Positions 34,300 to 43,408 of a stretch of DNA of 64,000 nucleotides are shown in pieces (the first letter of the stretch is position 1; each line of letters begins with the position of its first letter). The position numbers were made by a program, and so were the translations under genes. The notes beneath the pieces are model-generated. The model was not told the origin of the DNA and did not search any database. It was given only the letters and a program-made list of their open reading frames with translations. The stretch is from positions 620,001 to 684,000 of the forward strand of contig NZ_CP146614.1 in NCBI RefSeq assembly GCF_037094685.1, read 5' to 3'. The DNA comes from Massilia sp. METH4. GTDB lineage: Bacteria > Pseudomonadota > Gammaproteobacteria > Burkholderiales > Burkholderiaceae_D.

Positions 34300-36696
34300 A
34301 TGATTCCTGTCTCGTCAGTCACCGATCCTTCCGGCATGGCCAATTTGTTCGCCCCGGCCGGCGTGGGCGCAACGCCGGCGCGGCCCGACATAGCGCCGAG
34401 CTCCGACGTGGACGTTTCCTCGCTGGGCCAGTTCATGGGCACGCTCGCGCTCTCGCAGAAACGCCTGGGCGAGCTGGCCGCCGCGAGCGGCGGGCGCATC
34501 ACCGAAGGCGATCTGGAACAGCTGGGCACGGCCGCCGGCGAACTCGTCGAAGCATTCAACGTGGGGCGCGCCGCCGGCACGCTCGCGCCGCCGTCCGGCG
34601 AACCGCTGCCGGCCAACGCGCTTGCCACGCGCCTCACGCAGACCTTCGATGAAGAGCGCCCCGCGCTGGCACGGCTGGGCATCGACCTCGCGCCCTCGCT
34701 GCTGGGGGACGACGGCGACATGCTGGCCGTGGACGAGCGAGCCCTGCTGGCCGCGTTCCAGGCCGACCGCCAGGGCACGCTGGACACGCTGGCGCGCGCC
34801 GCCGGCCGCTTCGACGAAGCCGCCAGCGTGCTGGCACAGGAGCGCGATGCCATCGGGCCGGACGGCAACTCGCTCCAGGCACCATCCACCACCAACCTGC
34901 CGCCGAGCGAGATCAGCGACGCGGCCCTGCGCAATGCGCTGCGCGATACCGCGGTGCAGCCGAATCCGCCGGACCGGCAGGCCGCCGGGGCGCTCGACGA
35001 TGCGCCCGATGCGCCGCCGGCCCGGCAACCCGAGGCGCCGCAGATCGCGGGTTCCGGCACGCCAGCGGCCATGCTCGACAACCAGGCTGCCGAGCTGACG
35101 GCCGCGCAGGCCAACAACAGCGCCAGCGGGGCGCTTGGCCCGGCCAACACGCCCCCGCAGCAGCCGGGACAGGCTAGCGCGCCGGCAGCGCAGGCCGCCA
35201 CCGGCGCCCTGCCCTCCACGGCCGATGCGCTGCCCGCGAACAACCCGGCGCAGGTGCCGACGCAGGTGCCAACGCAGGTGCCGATGCAAGTGCAACCGCA
35301 GGTGCCGGCGCAGGTGCCCAATTACGCGCCGTCGGCGCTCGGCAATCCCGTGCCGGCGGCTAGCGCAAATCTCTCGGCTGCAACGGCGGGTCCGGCGCCG
35401 GCGAACCGCCCACCGGCCACGCCCGCCGAAACCGCCGCTGCCCAGCAGGCTGCGCGGGACACGGTGCAGCCGCCGCCGGTGCGGGTTGCCGGGGCAACGG
35501 GCGAGGCGCAGGCGAATCCGGTGCCGACCCCGCCCTCCGCGACGACGTCGCCCGACCGCGCCAATGCGGAGGCGCTGGCCCGGCAGCTGGCCGCCGAGCG
35601 CTTCGCGGCCGAGCGGGCCGCCGTGGCCGAGACCGCGGAAGCGCGGCGCCAGGAAGTGCGGCGCGACGAAGCTGCGCGGCTCGACCTGAACCGTGCCGCC
35701 CTGACGCAGCAGGAACGCGCCGCCGCCGGCCGCCTGGCGATCGCGCGGCAGACGGCCAGCCAGGCGCTGGCCGACCAGCAGGACGTGGTGACGCAGGACC
35801 AGCGCCTGCAGGAAGCCCGCGCCGCCGAGCTGCGCCAGCTGACCACCACGCGCGAGGAGGATGCGGCCGCGCAGCGGCTGGCCGACCGCATCGGCGAGGC
35901 GCGCGGCGATGCCCTGGACGGGGCGGATGCCCTGGCGCAGGACCGCCTGCTCGAGGCACGCCGCGCGGCGGGCCGGCAGACGCTGGCCACCCAGGACGAT
36001 GCGCTGCTCGAGCAAAGGCTCGTCCAGGCGCGGCTGGCGGCAAGCCAGCAGGCTGCCGACACGCAGCAGGCGGCACGATTGGCGGACGCCGAGAATGCCC
36101 GCCAGCGCGACGCCCTGCGGGTGCTGCAGGAGCAAGGCGCCGAGCGCGCGCAGGCGATCCTGGACCAGGAGCGCCTGGCGCGCCGCACCCAGCAGGCCGC
36201 CACGGCGGCCGGCCGGGGCGCCGCTGCCGGCGCGGCGGCTGCCACCGGCATGGCCAACGAGCAGGCGCTGGCCGGCGCCGCGGCCGATGCGCAGATCGCG
36301 GCCGACGCGGCGGCGCGCGCAACGGCCGATGCTGCCGCCACCGCGCAAGCTGCGGCGGATACGGCAGTGGCGGCCCAGGCATCGCTGGGCACCCCCGCCA
36401 ACCCGGCGGCGGGCACCACGCCCGGCGGCACGCCGACAGCGACGGGGGCGCCTGCCGGCACGGGCGCGGGCACTCCTGCCGCGGGCGCGGCGGGCGCGAA
36501 CGGCAACGCCGCGGGCACGGCCAACACGGCGCGGCCGCCGAACGCGGCCGATCCTTCCACCGCCGCCGCGATCGCCGCGCAGTACCTGGCCGGCGGCGTC
36601 GGCAGCGGGCCGACCGGTGCGGCGCCGCCGCCGCGCAACGAGATCAACCCGGCGGTGCGGCCGGTCACGCGCACCGGCACCGTGCCGCCGGTATGA
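34300..36696 (+). CDS. Large Ala/Gln-rich coiled-coil protein, unknown function
   Basis: The 798-residue protein follows a GTGGAGG ribosome binding site. Residues 1-200 are a folded-looking region, with a stretch DMLAVDERALLAAFQADRQGTLDTLARAAGRF faintly like flagellar cap (FliD) C-termini. Residues about 210-425 are disordered and Ala/Pro-rich and include tandem QVPTQVP repeats. Residues about 430-650 are a long charged Ala/Arg/Gln coiled coil, and a Gly/Ala/Pro tail ends the protein. There is no signal peptide. It resembles no family I can name. A structural or surface-appendage role is only a guess. A similarly long antisense ORF is a compositional shadow. Confidence 0.6.
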   Translation: MIPVSSVTDPSGMANLFAPAGVGATPARPDIAPSSDVDVSSLGQFMGTLALSQKRLGELAAASGGRITEGDLEQLGTAAGELVEAFNVGRAAGTLAPPSGEPLPANALATRLTQTFDEERPALARLGIDLAPSLLGDDGDMLAVDERALLAAFQADRQGTLDTLARAAGRFDEAASVLAQERDAIGPDGNSLQAPSTTNLPPSEISDAALRNALRDTAVQPNPPDRQAAGALDDAPDAPPARQPEAPQIAGSGTPAAMLDNQAAELTAAQANNSASGALGPANTPPQQPGQASAPAAQAATGALPSTADALPANNPAQVPTQVPTQVPMQVQPQVPAQVPNYAPSALGNPVPAASANLSAATAGPAPANRPPATPAETAAAQQAARDTVQPPPVRVAGATGEAQANPVPTPPSATTSPDRANAEALARQLAAERFAAERAAVAETAEARRQEVRRDEAARLDLNRAALTQQERAAAGRLAIARQTASQALADQQDVVTQDQRLQEARAAELRQLTTTREEDAAAQRLADRIGEARGDALDGADALAQDRLLEARRAAGRQTLATQDDALLEQRLVQARLAASQQAADTQQAARLADAENARQRDALRVLQEQGAERAQAILDQERLARRTQQAATAAGRGAAAGAAAATGMANEQALAGAAADAQIAADAAARATADAAATAQAAADTAVAAQASLGTPANPAAGTTPGGTPTATGAPAGTGAGTPAAGAAGANGNAAGTANTARPPNAADPSTAAAIAAQYLAGGVGSGPTGAAPPPRNEINPAVRPVTRTGTVPPV
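35251..35319 (+). repeat. 12-bp tandem repeats within the Ala-rich gene
   Basis: About six imperfect copies of CAGGTGCCGACG encode the QVPT/QVPM/QVQP/QVPA series. The unit length is a multiple of three, so copy-number change would preserve the frame. Confidence 0.7.
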
Positions 36697-36719
36697 CGAT
36701 GGGGTGATCAACCTGGTGC

Positions 36720-36747
36720 TTGCTCCCGCCGCGAGAACGTGGATAAT
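36720..36747 (+). promoter_or_regulatory. Promoter of the binding-protein gene
   Basis: TTGCTC (36720-36725), a 16-bp spacer and GATAAT (36742-36747) precede the ATG at 36782 by 34 bp. A GGGAGA ribosome binding site follows. Confidence 0.5.
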
Positions 36748-36781
36748 TCACGCAACTCGACTATAACCACGGGAGACGGGA

Positions 36782-37906
36782 ATGAAGACCAGGTACTTGG
36801 TGGGCGCGCTGGCGCTGGCAGGGATGAGCGCTGGTGCAGCCGCGCAGGAAACCGTCGTACGTATCGGCCACAGCGGCCCGCTGTCGGGCGCGCAGGCGTT
36901 CTCCGGCAAGGACAATGAAAACGGCGCGCGCCTGGCGATCGAGGAATTGAATGCGAAGCCGCTCACCATCGGCGGCAAGAAGATCCGCTTCGAACTCGTG
37001 TCGGAAGACGACCAGGGCGACCCGAAGGCCGGCGTGAACGCGGCGCAGAAGCTTGCCGATGGCGGCGTCCGCTACGTGGTCGGCCCGTACAACTCGGGCG
37101 TGGCGATTCCCGCCTCGCGCGTCTACGCCAATGCCGGCGTGGTGGTGGCCAGCGTGGCCTCCAATCCGAAACTCACCCAGCAGGGATACAAGAACCTGTT
37201 CCGCGTGAACGCCAGCGATACGCAGCTCGGTTCGCGCATGGCCGTGTACGCGGCCAAGGAACTGAAGCTGAAGACGGTCGCCGTGATCGACGACCGCACC
37301 GCCTTCGGCCAGGGCCTGGCCGAGGAATTCAAGCGCGCCGCCCGCGCGGCCGGCATGACCGTGGCCGGCCATGAGTACACGACCGACAAGGCCGTCGACT
37401 TCACCTCGATCCTGACCAAGCTGCGGCCGAAGAACGTGGAGGCGATCTTCTTCGGCGGCTACGCGCCGCAGGGCGGCCCGATGGCGCGCCAGATCCGCCA
37501 GCTCGGCATCAAGGCGAAGCTCCTGGGCGGCGACACGATCTGCACCGCCGAGATGGGCAAGCTGGGCGGCGACGCGGTGGGCTCCAACGTGCTGTGCTCG
37601 CAGGGCGGCGCCCTGCTCGACAAAGCCGCCAACGGCCCGGCCTTCAAGACCAAATTCAAGAAGCGCTTCAACGCCGAGCCCGACGTGTACGCCGCCTCGT
37701 ACTACGATGCGGTGAACCTGTTCGCCCAGGCGATGCAGAAGACCGATTCCATCGAACCGGCCAAGGTCGGCCCCGCCATCTCGGCCGGCTCCTACCAGGG
37801 CGTGGCCGGCACCTATGCGTTCGATGCGAAGGGCGACATGAAAGCTTCGCCGGTGACGATCTTCACGTTCAAGGGCGGACAGCCGAGTGCGCTGACCAGC
37901 TATTGA
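36782..37906 (+). CDS. Branched-chain amino acid ABC transporter substrate-binding protein
   Basis: The 374-residue protein has a signal peptide (cleavage after SAGAAAQ, about residue 22). It carries the periplasmic-binding type I fold typical of LivJ-like proteins (VRIGHSGPLSGAQAFSGKDNENGARLAIEELN, DDQGDPKAG, VVGPYNSG, SYYDAVNLFAQAM). It delivers leucine, isoleucine, valine or a related ligand to a membrane permease. No permease or ATPase genes are adjacent, so it is an orphan or duplicated binding protein. The stop codon lies in a 17-bp tandem duplication. Confidence 0.92.
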   Translation: MKTRYLVGALALAGMSAGAAAQETVVRIGHSGPLSGAQAFSGKDNENGARLAIEELNAKPLTIGGKKIRFELVSEDDQGDPKAGVNAAQKLADGGVRYVVGPYNSGVAIPASRVYANAGVVVASVASNPKLTQQGYKNLFRVNASDTQLGSRMAVYAAKELKLKTVAVIDDRTAFGQGLAEEFKRAARAAGMTVAGHEYTTDKAVDFTSILTKLRPKNVEAIFFGGYAPQGGPMARQIRQLGIKAKLLGGDTICTAEMGKLGGDAVGSNVLCSQGGALLDKAANGPAFKTKFKKRFNAEPDVYAASYYDAVNLFAQAMQKTDSIEPAKVGPAISAGSYQGVAGTYAFDAKGDMKASPVTIFTFKGGQPSALTSY

Positions 37907-37925
37907 TAATGACCAGCTATTGATA
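37893..37925. repeat. 17-bp tandem duplication over a stop codon
   Basis: TGACCAGCTATTGATA occurs at 37893-37908 and again at 37910-37925. The first copy contains the last codons and the stop of the binding-protein gene. The second reproduces them in another frame. Confidence 0.85.
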
Positions 37926-37963
37926 CTGCCCAGCTTGTGGACACGGGCTCGGCCGTAATGCGT

Positions 37964-39163
37964 TCAGCCGGCCGCGCGTGCCGCCACGTGCAGGCCGGGC
38001 CGCCCGAAGAATTCGAGTGCCTTGACGGTATTGCGGCCGTCGCGCTTCGCCGCGTACAGCAGCTGGTCGGCCAGTTCGATCACCGCCTCCTGCGGGAAGC
38101 GGCCGGATACATTGGCGAAGTTGACGGACGTGACGCCGAAGCTGGCCGTCACGCCAACGGTCTTGCCGGGCGCGATTTCCGTGACCGCCAGGGACAGCGC
38201 CGCGCGCATGCGCTCGGCCAGGTGCATCGCGCCGGCCAGGTCCGTTTCCGGCAGCACCAGCAGGAATTCCTCGCCACCGAAGCGTATCAGGCTGTCCACG
38301 TTTTCGCGGATCATGCCACGCAGCAGCGCGGCAAAGGACACCAGCACCCGGTCGCCGGCCGCGTGGCCGTATGTGTCGTTGACGGACTTGAAGTAATCGA
38401 TGTCGCAGGCGATCACGGCGAGGCTGAGGCGGAAGCGGCGCGCCCGCGACAGTTCCATGTTCAGCAATTCCTGCTGCAGGTAGCGCCGGTTGTGGCAACC
38501 CGTGAGCGGGTCGCGCTCGGACAGGTTCTTGAGCACCGACTGCACACGGAATTCCTCGCGGCGGATCAGGTGGTAGCGGCGCGCGGCAATGTAGCCGAAG
38601 CAGTTGGCCAGCGACAGCAGCATGACCATCGTCAGCTGTTCCTTGGGCGTGAGCACGCCCATCCACAGTGCGATGCCGATGAAGACCATGGTGCTGATCA
38701 CGGAGATGGCAAGCGAGTACATCAGCCGGTTGGGGATATACAGGTAGACGACCAGCACCATCAGCCCCATCGACATGGAGTGCCAGGGCAGCTCGTCGGG
38801 GCGCATCAGCACGACTGGCGCGAACGCAAGCATGCCGACGATCTCGCTGATGCTGGCAGACAGGTAGACGCGGCCGACGGAATGCGGGTGCAGGTGATTC
38901 GTGACGCAGCTGCCGATCGCCACCACGGCCACCGCCATGCGGCAGACGAACAATGTCAGTGCCGCCGGCGTGAAGCCGAGAGCGAGGATGTCGGTAATGG
39001 CAAACACCACATATACGGCCGCGCAGAACAGCAGCGTGGTGCGCAGCTGCGCCTTTGTCTGCGGCAGCAAGTGATGGCTGAAGTGCGCTTCGATCGTCCT
39101 GTCGGTGAATTCCGCCGACAGCCGGGAGATCGCGAACGCCGCATCGTGGACCGGGGGTGACAC
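37964..39163 (-). CDS. Membrane diguanylate cyclase (GGDEF)
   Basis: The 399-residue enzyme has about six membrane helices (about 45-215) and a C-terminal GGDEF domain with an intact active site (RFGGEEFLLV) and the substrate region CDIDYFKSVNDTYGHAAGD. It makes cyclic di-GMP from two GTP. The GTG at 39163 is chosen as start because AGGAGG (39168-39173) lies four bases upstream; a longer ORF from a TTG has no such site. No RxxD inhibitory motif stands out at the expected position. The membrane part is an uncharacterised sensor type. Confidence 0.88.
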   Translation of the reverse strand: MSPPVHDAAFAISRLSAEFTDRTIEAHFSHHLLPQTKAQLRTTLLFCAAVYVVFAITDILALGFTPAALTLFVCRMAVAVVAIGSCVTNHLHPHSVGRVYLSASISEIVGMLAFAPVVLMRPDELPWHSMSMGLMVLVVYLYIPNRLMYSLAISVISTMVFIGIALWMGVLTPKEQLTMVMLLSLANCFGYIAARRYHLIRREEFRVQSVLKNLSERDPLTGCHNRRYLQQELLNMELSRARRFRLSLAVIACDIDYFKSVNDTYGHAAGDRVLVSFAALLRGMIRENVDSLIRFGGEEFLLVLPETDLAGAMHLAERMRAALSLAVTEIAPGKTVGVTASFGVTSVNFANVSGRFPQEAVIELADQLLYAAKRDGRNTVKALEFFGRPGLHVAARAAG

Positions 39164-39618
39164 GTCTCCTCCTGAAACTGATGAGCCCGCTGATAGGGGC
39201 AAACGGAGGACATTGTAATCGTATCCCTCGCGCAATTTCTCACCAAAAGTCACAGCCGTGGCCTTGACGCGCAATTAAATCCCCCGCGACTCGCCGCAAC
39301 TACCCACTTACAAGGTGAAATTTGCATTTTAGCAAAAGTGATGCCACGAAGGAAGTTGTTTTAAGTATGTCGTTAAGACAACAGACTGACTGCGGCGCCT
39401 TGCCTAAATTCCTGCAACCGCCATCGCAGCGCTTCGCACGGATGTGATGCAAACCCCGATCGAAGAATCGAGATATTCAGGTCCGCTGATTGCCTGATTA
39501 GCCGGTTTCCCGGGCCGCGCGCCGGGGCGTTCAGTGCCAATTTGCAACAGGCCAGCTTGCAAAAATTGCCTTCAGGAATGATAATGGTCCTTCTTGCAAC
39601 TGTAATTTAGGATTTCTG
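39164..39618. other. AT-richer intergenic region of 455 bp
   Basis: No gene is visible between the divergent cyclase and outer-membrane protein genes. The stretch is clearly more AT-rich than its surroundings (for example 39281-39410). It holds the downstream gene's promoter and may hold regulator sites. Confidence 0.55.
39557..39585 (+). promoter_or_regulatory. Strong promoter of the outer-membrane protein gene
   Basis: TTGCAA (39557-39562), a 17-bp spacer and GATAAT (39580-39585) form a near-consensus sigma-70 promoter. The predicted start is about 39592, leaving a leader of about 27 nt. Confidence 0.7.
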
Positions 39619-40176
39619 ATGAAACAAGTAGTCTTGCTGGCAGCGCTGCTGGCCGCCGTTCCCGCCTTCGCCCAGAACATGTACGTGACGGGCCAGGTTG
39701 CGCGCGTCGAGCACAAGCTCAGCGTCGACGACGTGTCGATCAAGGACAATGATACGGGCGTGACCGCTGCGTTCGGCTATAAGTTCAACCCGAACGTCGC
39801 CGTCGAAGCGGGTTACCTGTACCTGGGCGAGTTCTCGCAGAGCGCGGACGATTACACGATCTACGCCAAGCCGAAATCGTTCTACGGCGCCGTGGTCGGC
39901 ACCCTGCCCGTGACGCCGGCGTTCTCGCTGTCGGCCAAGGTGGGCGTCGCGCGCCACCGCACGAAGGTCGGCTACATCGACCGCGAGTGGGACGACGCGG
40001 ACAGCACCAAGGTCAACAAGACGAGCGCCCTGTTCGGCATCGGCGCCGCCTTCCAGGTGACGCCAACCGTGGCGGTTGTTGCCGAGTACACCCGCCTCGG
40101 CAAAGTGGCCGACGACGAATACGGCGATTCGGTGAAAGCATCGCTGTTCTCGGCCGGCGTGCGCGTCAGCTTCTAA
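39619..40176 (+). CDS. Small outer-membrane beta-barrel protein
   Basis: The 185-residue protein has a signal peptide (cleavage after AAVPAFAQ) and alternating hydrophobic strands consistent with an eight-stranded OmpA/OmpX-like barrel. It ends in SAGVRVSF with the C-terminal phenylalanine used for outer-membrane assembly. It sits between a strong promoter and a good terminator, so it is a single-gene unit that is probably well expressed. The function is unknown. Confidence 0.85.
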   Translation: MKQVVLLAALLAAVPAFAQNMYVTGQVARVEHKLSVDDVSIKDNDTGVTAAFGYKFNPNVAVEAGYLYLGEFSQSADDYTIYAKPKSFYGAVVGTLPVTPAFSLSAKVGVARHRTKVGYIDREWDDADSTKVNKTSALFGIGAAFQVTPTVAVVAEYTRLGKVADDEYGDSVKASLFSAGVRVSF

Positions 40177-40207
40177 GCCCCCCGGACGGCGACGCCGTCC
40201 TGCCACG

Positions 40208-40233
40208 AGCCCGCCGCGTGCGGGCTTTTTTTA
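40208..40233 (+). terminator. Intrinsic terminator of the barrel-protein gene
   Basis: AGCCCGC (40208-40214) and GCGGGCT (40220-40226) form a 7-bp stem with a CGCGT loop, followed by seven T residues. It lies 31 bp after the stop. Confidence 0.9.
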
Positions 40234-40507
40234 TAGGCGGTGTTCGCCAATGCCATGGGCACTTCCGCTGCGAACGCTGTCTGATCTTCTGGCTTGCAAC
40301 GCTATCGGTGCATGGGATGCGGGAGCAGATATAACGCGTTGACTGGCACGCTCAACAGAACAGCCACTAGGGGATTCGCTATTGTGGATATTCTGTCGCG
40401 CTCCGGCGACATCCCAGGGCCTCAACCGTAGCGCAGGGCCCCAAATTTTATTTCCTCATGGAATTGCATGTTATCATTTGCGACTGCATTTTCCCCGCGT
40501 GGTTCCC
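40234..40507. other. Intergenic region before the PAS/GGDEF gene
   Basis: I see no gene in this stretch. AT-rich sequence at 40441-40490 (AAATTTTATTTCC and TGTTATCATTTG) probably holds the promoter for the next gene, but I could not assign hexamers with confidence. Confidence 0.4.
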
Positions 40508-43375
40508 ATGGTTTCGCTGCCTTGTTTCAAGCGCATTGCTCTGGCGCCGTCTCTGGCGGCTGTGTCGGCGGCAGTCATGCTATTACTCACCCTTGTGACG
40601 CTGCAGGTCGTGGGCCAGACCATGGCCAAGCAGGTCAAGCAAGAAATCGGCCAGAACCTGGCCGAACTGTCGTTCCAGACCACGGACAAGCTCGACCGAG
40701 GTATGTACGAGCGTTACCGTGAAGTCCAGCTGATGGCGGAGCGCTACGAGATCACCAGCGCCGATGTACCCACGACTGCCAAGCGCGCCGTGCTGGAGCG
40801 AATGCAGCAAACCCATCCCTACTACGCGTGGATCGGTATCACCGATAATGATGGCCAAGTAAAGATTGCCACCGGCGCGCTGCTGGAAGGAAAAGATGTC
40901 TCAGGCCGCCCATGGTTCACCGCGGCCCGCCGTGGCGTGCATCTGCTGGACGTGCACGAGGCGGTGCTGCTGGCCAAGCTGCTGCCTAACCCCACCGGCG
41001 AACCAAAGCGATTCTTTGACGTTGCGTTCCCCTATCGCGACGCGAAGGGTCAGATGCTGGGCGTCCTCGGCACCCACCTGAGCTGGCAGTGGGCCGCCAA
41101 TGTCCAGCGCTCGGTGCTGCGTCCGCTGGCCGAACGCAAGGCGGTCGACACCCTGATCCTCAGCAAAGGCGGCGCAGTGCTGATGGGACCGCCCGAATAC
41201 ACGGACAAGGTGCTTCAACCCAAGAGCTTTCAGCTCGCACGGCGGGGAATGAACGGCGCCGTCATCGAAGTCTGGCCGGACGGCAAGCGCTACCTGGTGG
41301 GTTACAGCAAGAGTCGCGGCCACCAGTCCTATCCAGGACTCGAATGGACCGTGCTGGTGCGCCAGCCGCTCGACAAGGCATTCGAGCCCGTCGACGCGTT
41401 GCGCGACAAGATCCTGTGGGGCGGCACCGGCGCCGCAGCCCTCGTGTCGCTACTGGTGTGGCTGCTTTCGCGCGGCATCGCCAACCCGCTGGAGCGCATC
41501 ACGCGCCATGCCGGCGAATTGACCACGGGCCAGCTGGACCGCATTCCCCCCGTGCGGAGCCGGCTGGCAGAAGTGCAGATCCTGCAGGACGCGCTCAATG
41601 AACTGCTCGCCAAGGTGCAAGCCAAGGAAGCAGGGCTGCGCGAGCTGAACGCCACGCTCGAAAACCGCGTCACCGAGCGCACGGCGGCGCTGCATTCGGC
41701 CGTCGAAGACACCCGCAAGAGCGAACACCGGGTGCGCGCCATCATCGACACGGCACTCGACGCCTTCGTGGGCGTCGATGCGGAAGGCCGCATCACCGAC
41801 TGGAATCCTCGCGCCGAGGAAATCTTCGGCCGGCCCCGCGCGGAAGTACTGGGCAAGACCGTGACGGAAACCATCATCCCGCCCCGCTTCCGCGAAGCCC
41901 ACCAGAACGGAATGCGCCGTTTCGGCGCCAAAGGCAGCAGCGGTGTGGTTGGCAAGCGGCTGCAGCTGTCCGCCCTGCGCGGCAATGGCGAAGAATTCCC
42001 CGTTGAAATGACGATCGGCCTGATCAACGCCGGCGATACGCACTTCTTCGGCACTTTTATCCAGGATATCTCACAGCGCAAGGAAATCGAGGATGCGCTG
42101 GCCAGGGAACGTGAACTGCTGGACGTTGTGCTCGACTCCATTGACGTGGGTGTAGTGGTCTGCTCGAGCGGCGGTGAAGTAACGATGTTCAACCGCGCCG
42201 CACGCGAGATCCACGGCCTGCCTCCCGCGCCCCTGCCGCCCGAGCAGTGGGCCGACCACTACCGCCTGTTCCTGGGCGACGGCCAGACGCCGATGGTCAC
42301 CGGTCAGGTGCCCCTGTTCCGCGCGCTGCACGGCGAGCAGGTGGAAAACGCGGAAGTCGTCGTCAGGCCCACTAACGGAGCGCCCCGCTTTCTGTTCGCC
42401 AGCGGCCGCGCCTTGCATGCACAAGACGGCACCGGCATCGGCGCGGTGATCGCCTTGAAGGACGTGACGGTACTGAAGGAGTCCGCCAGGCGACTGGAAG
42501 CGAGCGAACGCAGCCTGCGCACCATCACCAACAACCTGCCCGTACTGATCGGCTATGTGGACCGCATGGAGCGCTACACCTTTGCCAACGCAACTTACGA
42601 GGCTTGGTTCGGCGTGCAGGCCGGTGGCATTTCCGGCAAGACGGTTCGGGAAGTGATGGGCGACGAGTTGTACAGTGAGCACCGCGACAAGCTGCGAGGC
42701 GGCAGCGATAACGTCACGTTCGAAATGACGATTGGCCAGGGAGACCGTGCGCGTACGGTCGAAGTGACGCGCATCCCGGACGTCCACGACGGCGTCTGCA
42801 ACGGTGTCTACGTGCTGGGTACCGACATCTCGGCGGCAAGGCGGCACGAGGAAGAGCTGAGCCGCCTGGCGCGCGTCGACATACTGACGGGCCTGCCCAA
42901 CCGCCGCTCCTACCACGAATACCTGGACGCGGCGGTGCAGCGTGCCCGGCGCAGCGGCGATGGCATGGCGCTGATGTTCCTTGACGTCGACCACTTCAAG
43001 CAAGTCAATGACACCCTGGGCCATGCCGCGGGCGATATCGTGCTGCAGGAGTTCGCGCGCCGCGTGAAGGGCGCGGTACGTGTCACCGATACGGTCTGCC
43101 GCCTGGCCGGCGACGAATTCACGGTGATCGTGGAGGGGCTGGCATGCGCGGCCGAGGCGGCCCTTGTGGCGCAGAAGATCGTTGCCGCATTCAACGCGCC
43201 GTTCGACCTGGCCGCGGGCAGTCGCAAGGTATCGGCCAGCGTTGGCGTTGCCTTTACGAGCAAGTTCCCTGTCGGGCTGACGGAGCTGGGCGAAACCGCC
43301 GACAGGGCTCTGTATGCAGCCAAGGCACAGGGCCGTGGGTGCTTTATGGTGGCAGACATGCAGGACAACAACTAG
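40508..43375 (+). CDS. Cache/PAS sensor diguanylate cyclase
   Basis: The 955-residue protein has a membrane helix (about 12-34), a large periplasmic dCache-type sensor (about 45-290), a second helix (about 302-322), a HAMP-like segment, a coiled coil and three PAS domains (about 405-520, 525-640, 660-780). A C-terminal GGDEF domain follows. Its active-site motif reads AGDEF (A867 in place of the first Gly), a variant seen in both active and inactive enzymes. The ATG at 40508 precedes the first helix; upstream in-frame codons look non-coding. Its sensor domain closely resembles that of the kinase at 55834-58107. Confidence 0.88.
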   Translation: MVSLPCFKRIALAPSLAAVSAAVMLLLTLVTLQVVGQTMAKQVKQEIGQNLAELSFQTTDKLDRGMYERYREVQLMAERYEITSADVPTTAKRAVLERMQQTHPYYAWIGITDNDGQVKIATGALLEGKDVSGRPWFTAARRGVHLLDVHEAVLLAKLLPNPTGEPKRFFDVAFPYRDAKGQMLGVLGTHLSWQWAANVQRSVLRPLAERKAVDTLILSKGGAVLMGPPEYTDKVLQPKSFQLARRGMNGAVIEVWPDGKRYLVGYSKSRGHQSYPGLEWTVLVRQPLDKAFEPVDALRDKILWGGTGAAALVSLLVWLLSRGIANPLERITRHAGELTTGQLDRIPPVRSRLAEVQILQDALNELLAKVQAKEAGLRELNATLENRVTERTAALHSAVEDTRKSEHRVRAIIDTALDAFVGVDAEGRITDWNPRAEEIFGRPRAEVLGKTVTETIIPPRFREAHQNGMRRFGAKGSSGVVGKRLQLSALRGNGEEFPVEMTIGLINAGDTHFFGTFIQDISQRKEIEDALARERELLDVVLDSIDVGVVVCSSGGEVTMFNRAAREIHGLPPAPLPPEQWADHYRLFLGDGQTPMVTGQVPLFRALHGEQVENAEVVVRPTNGAPRFLFASGRALHAQDGTGIGAVIALKDVTVLKESARRLEASERSLRTITNNLPVLIGYVDRMERYTFANATYEAWFGVQAGGISGKTVREVMGDELYSEHRDKLRGGSDNVTFEMTIGQGDRARTVEVTRIPDVHDGVCNGVYVLGTDISAARRHEEELSRLARVDILTGLPNRRSYHEYLDAAVQRARRSGDGMALMFLDVDHFKQVNDTLGHAAGDIVLQEFARRVKGAVRVTDTVCRLAGDEFTVIVEGLACAAEAALVAQKIVAAFNAPFDLAAGSRKVSASVGVAFTSKFPVGLTELGETADRALYAAKAQGRGCFMVADMQDNN

Positions 43376-43408
43376 CCTTCATGGCAAGCCGACGCCCGCT
43401 GGCACCCC

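Noticed and set aside
34315..36711. A 798-codon minus-strand open frame opposite the Ala-rich gene
   Set aside because: The plus-strand frame has a ribosome binding site and structured segments; the antisense product is Arg/Gly-rich without a start signal.
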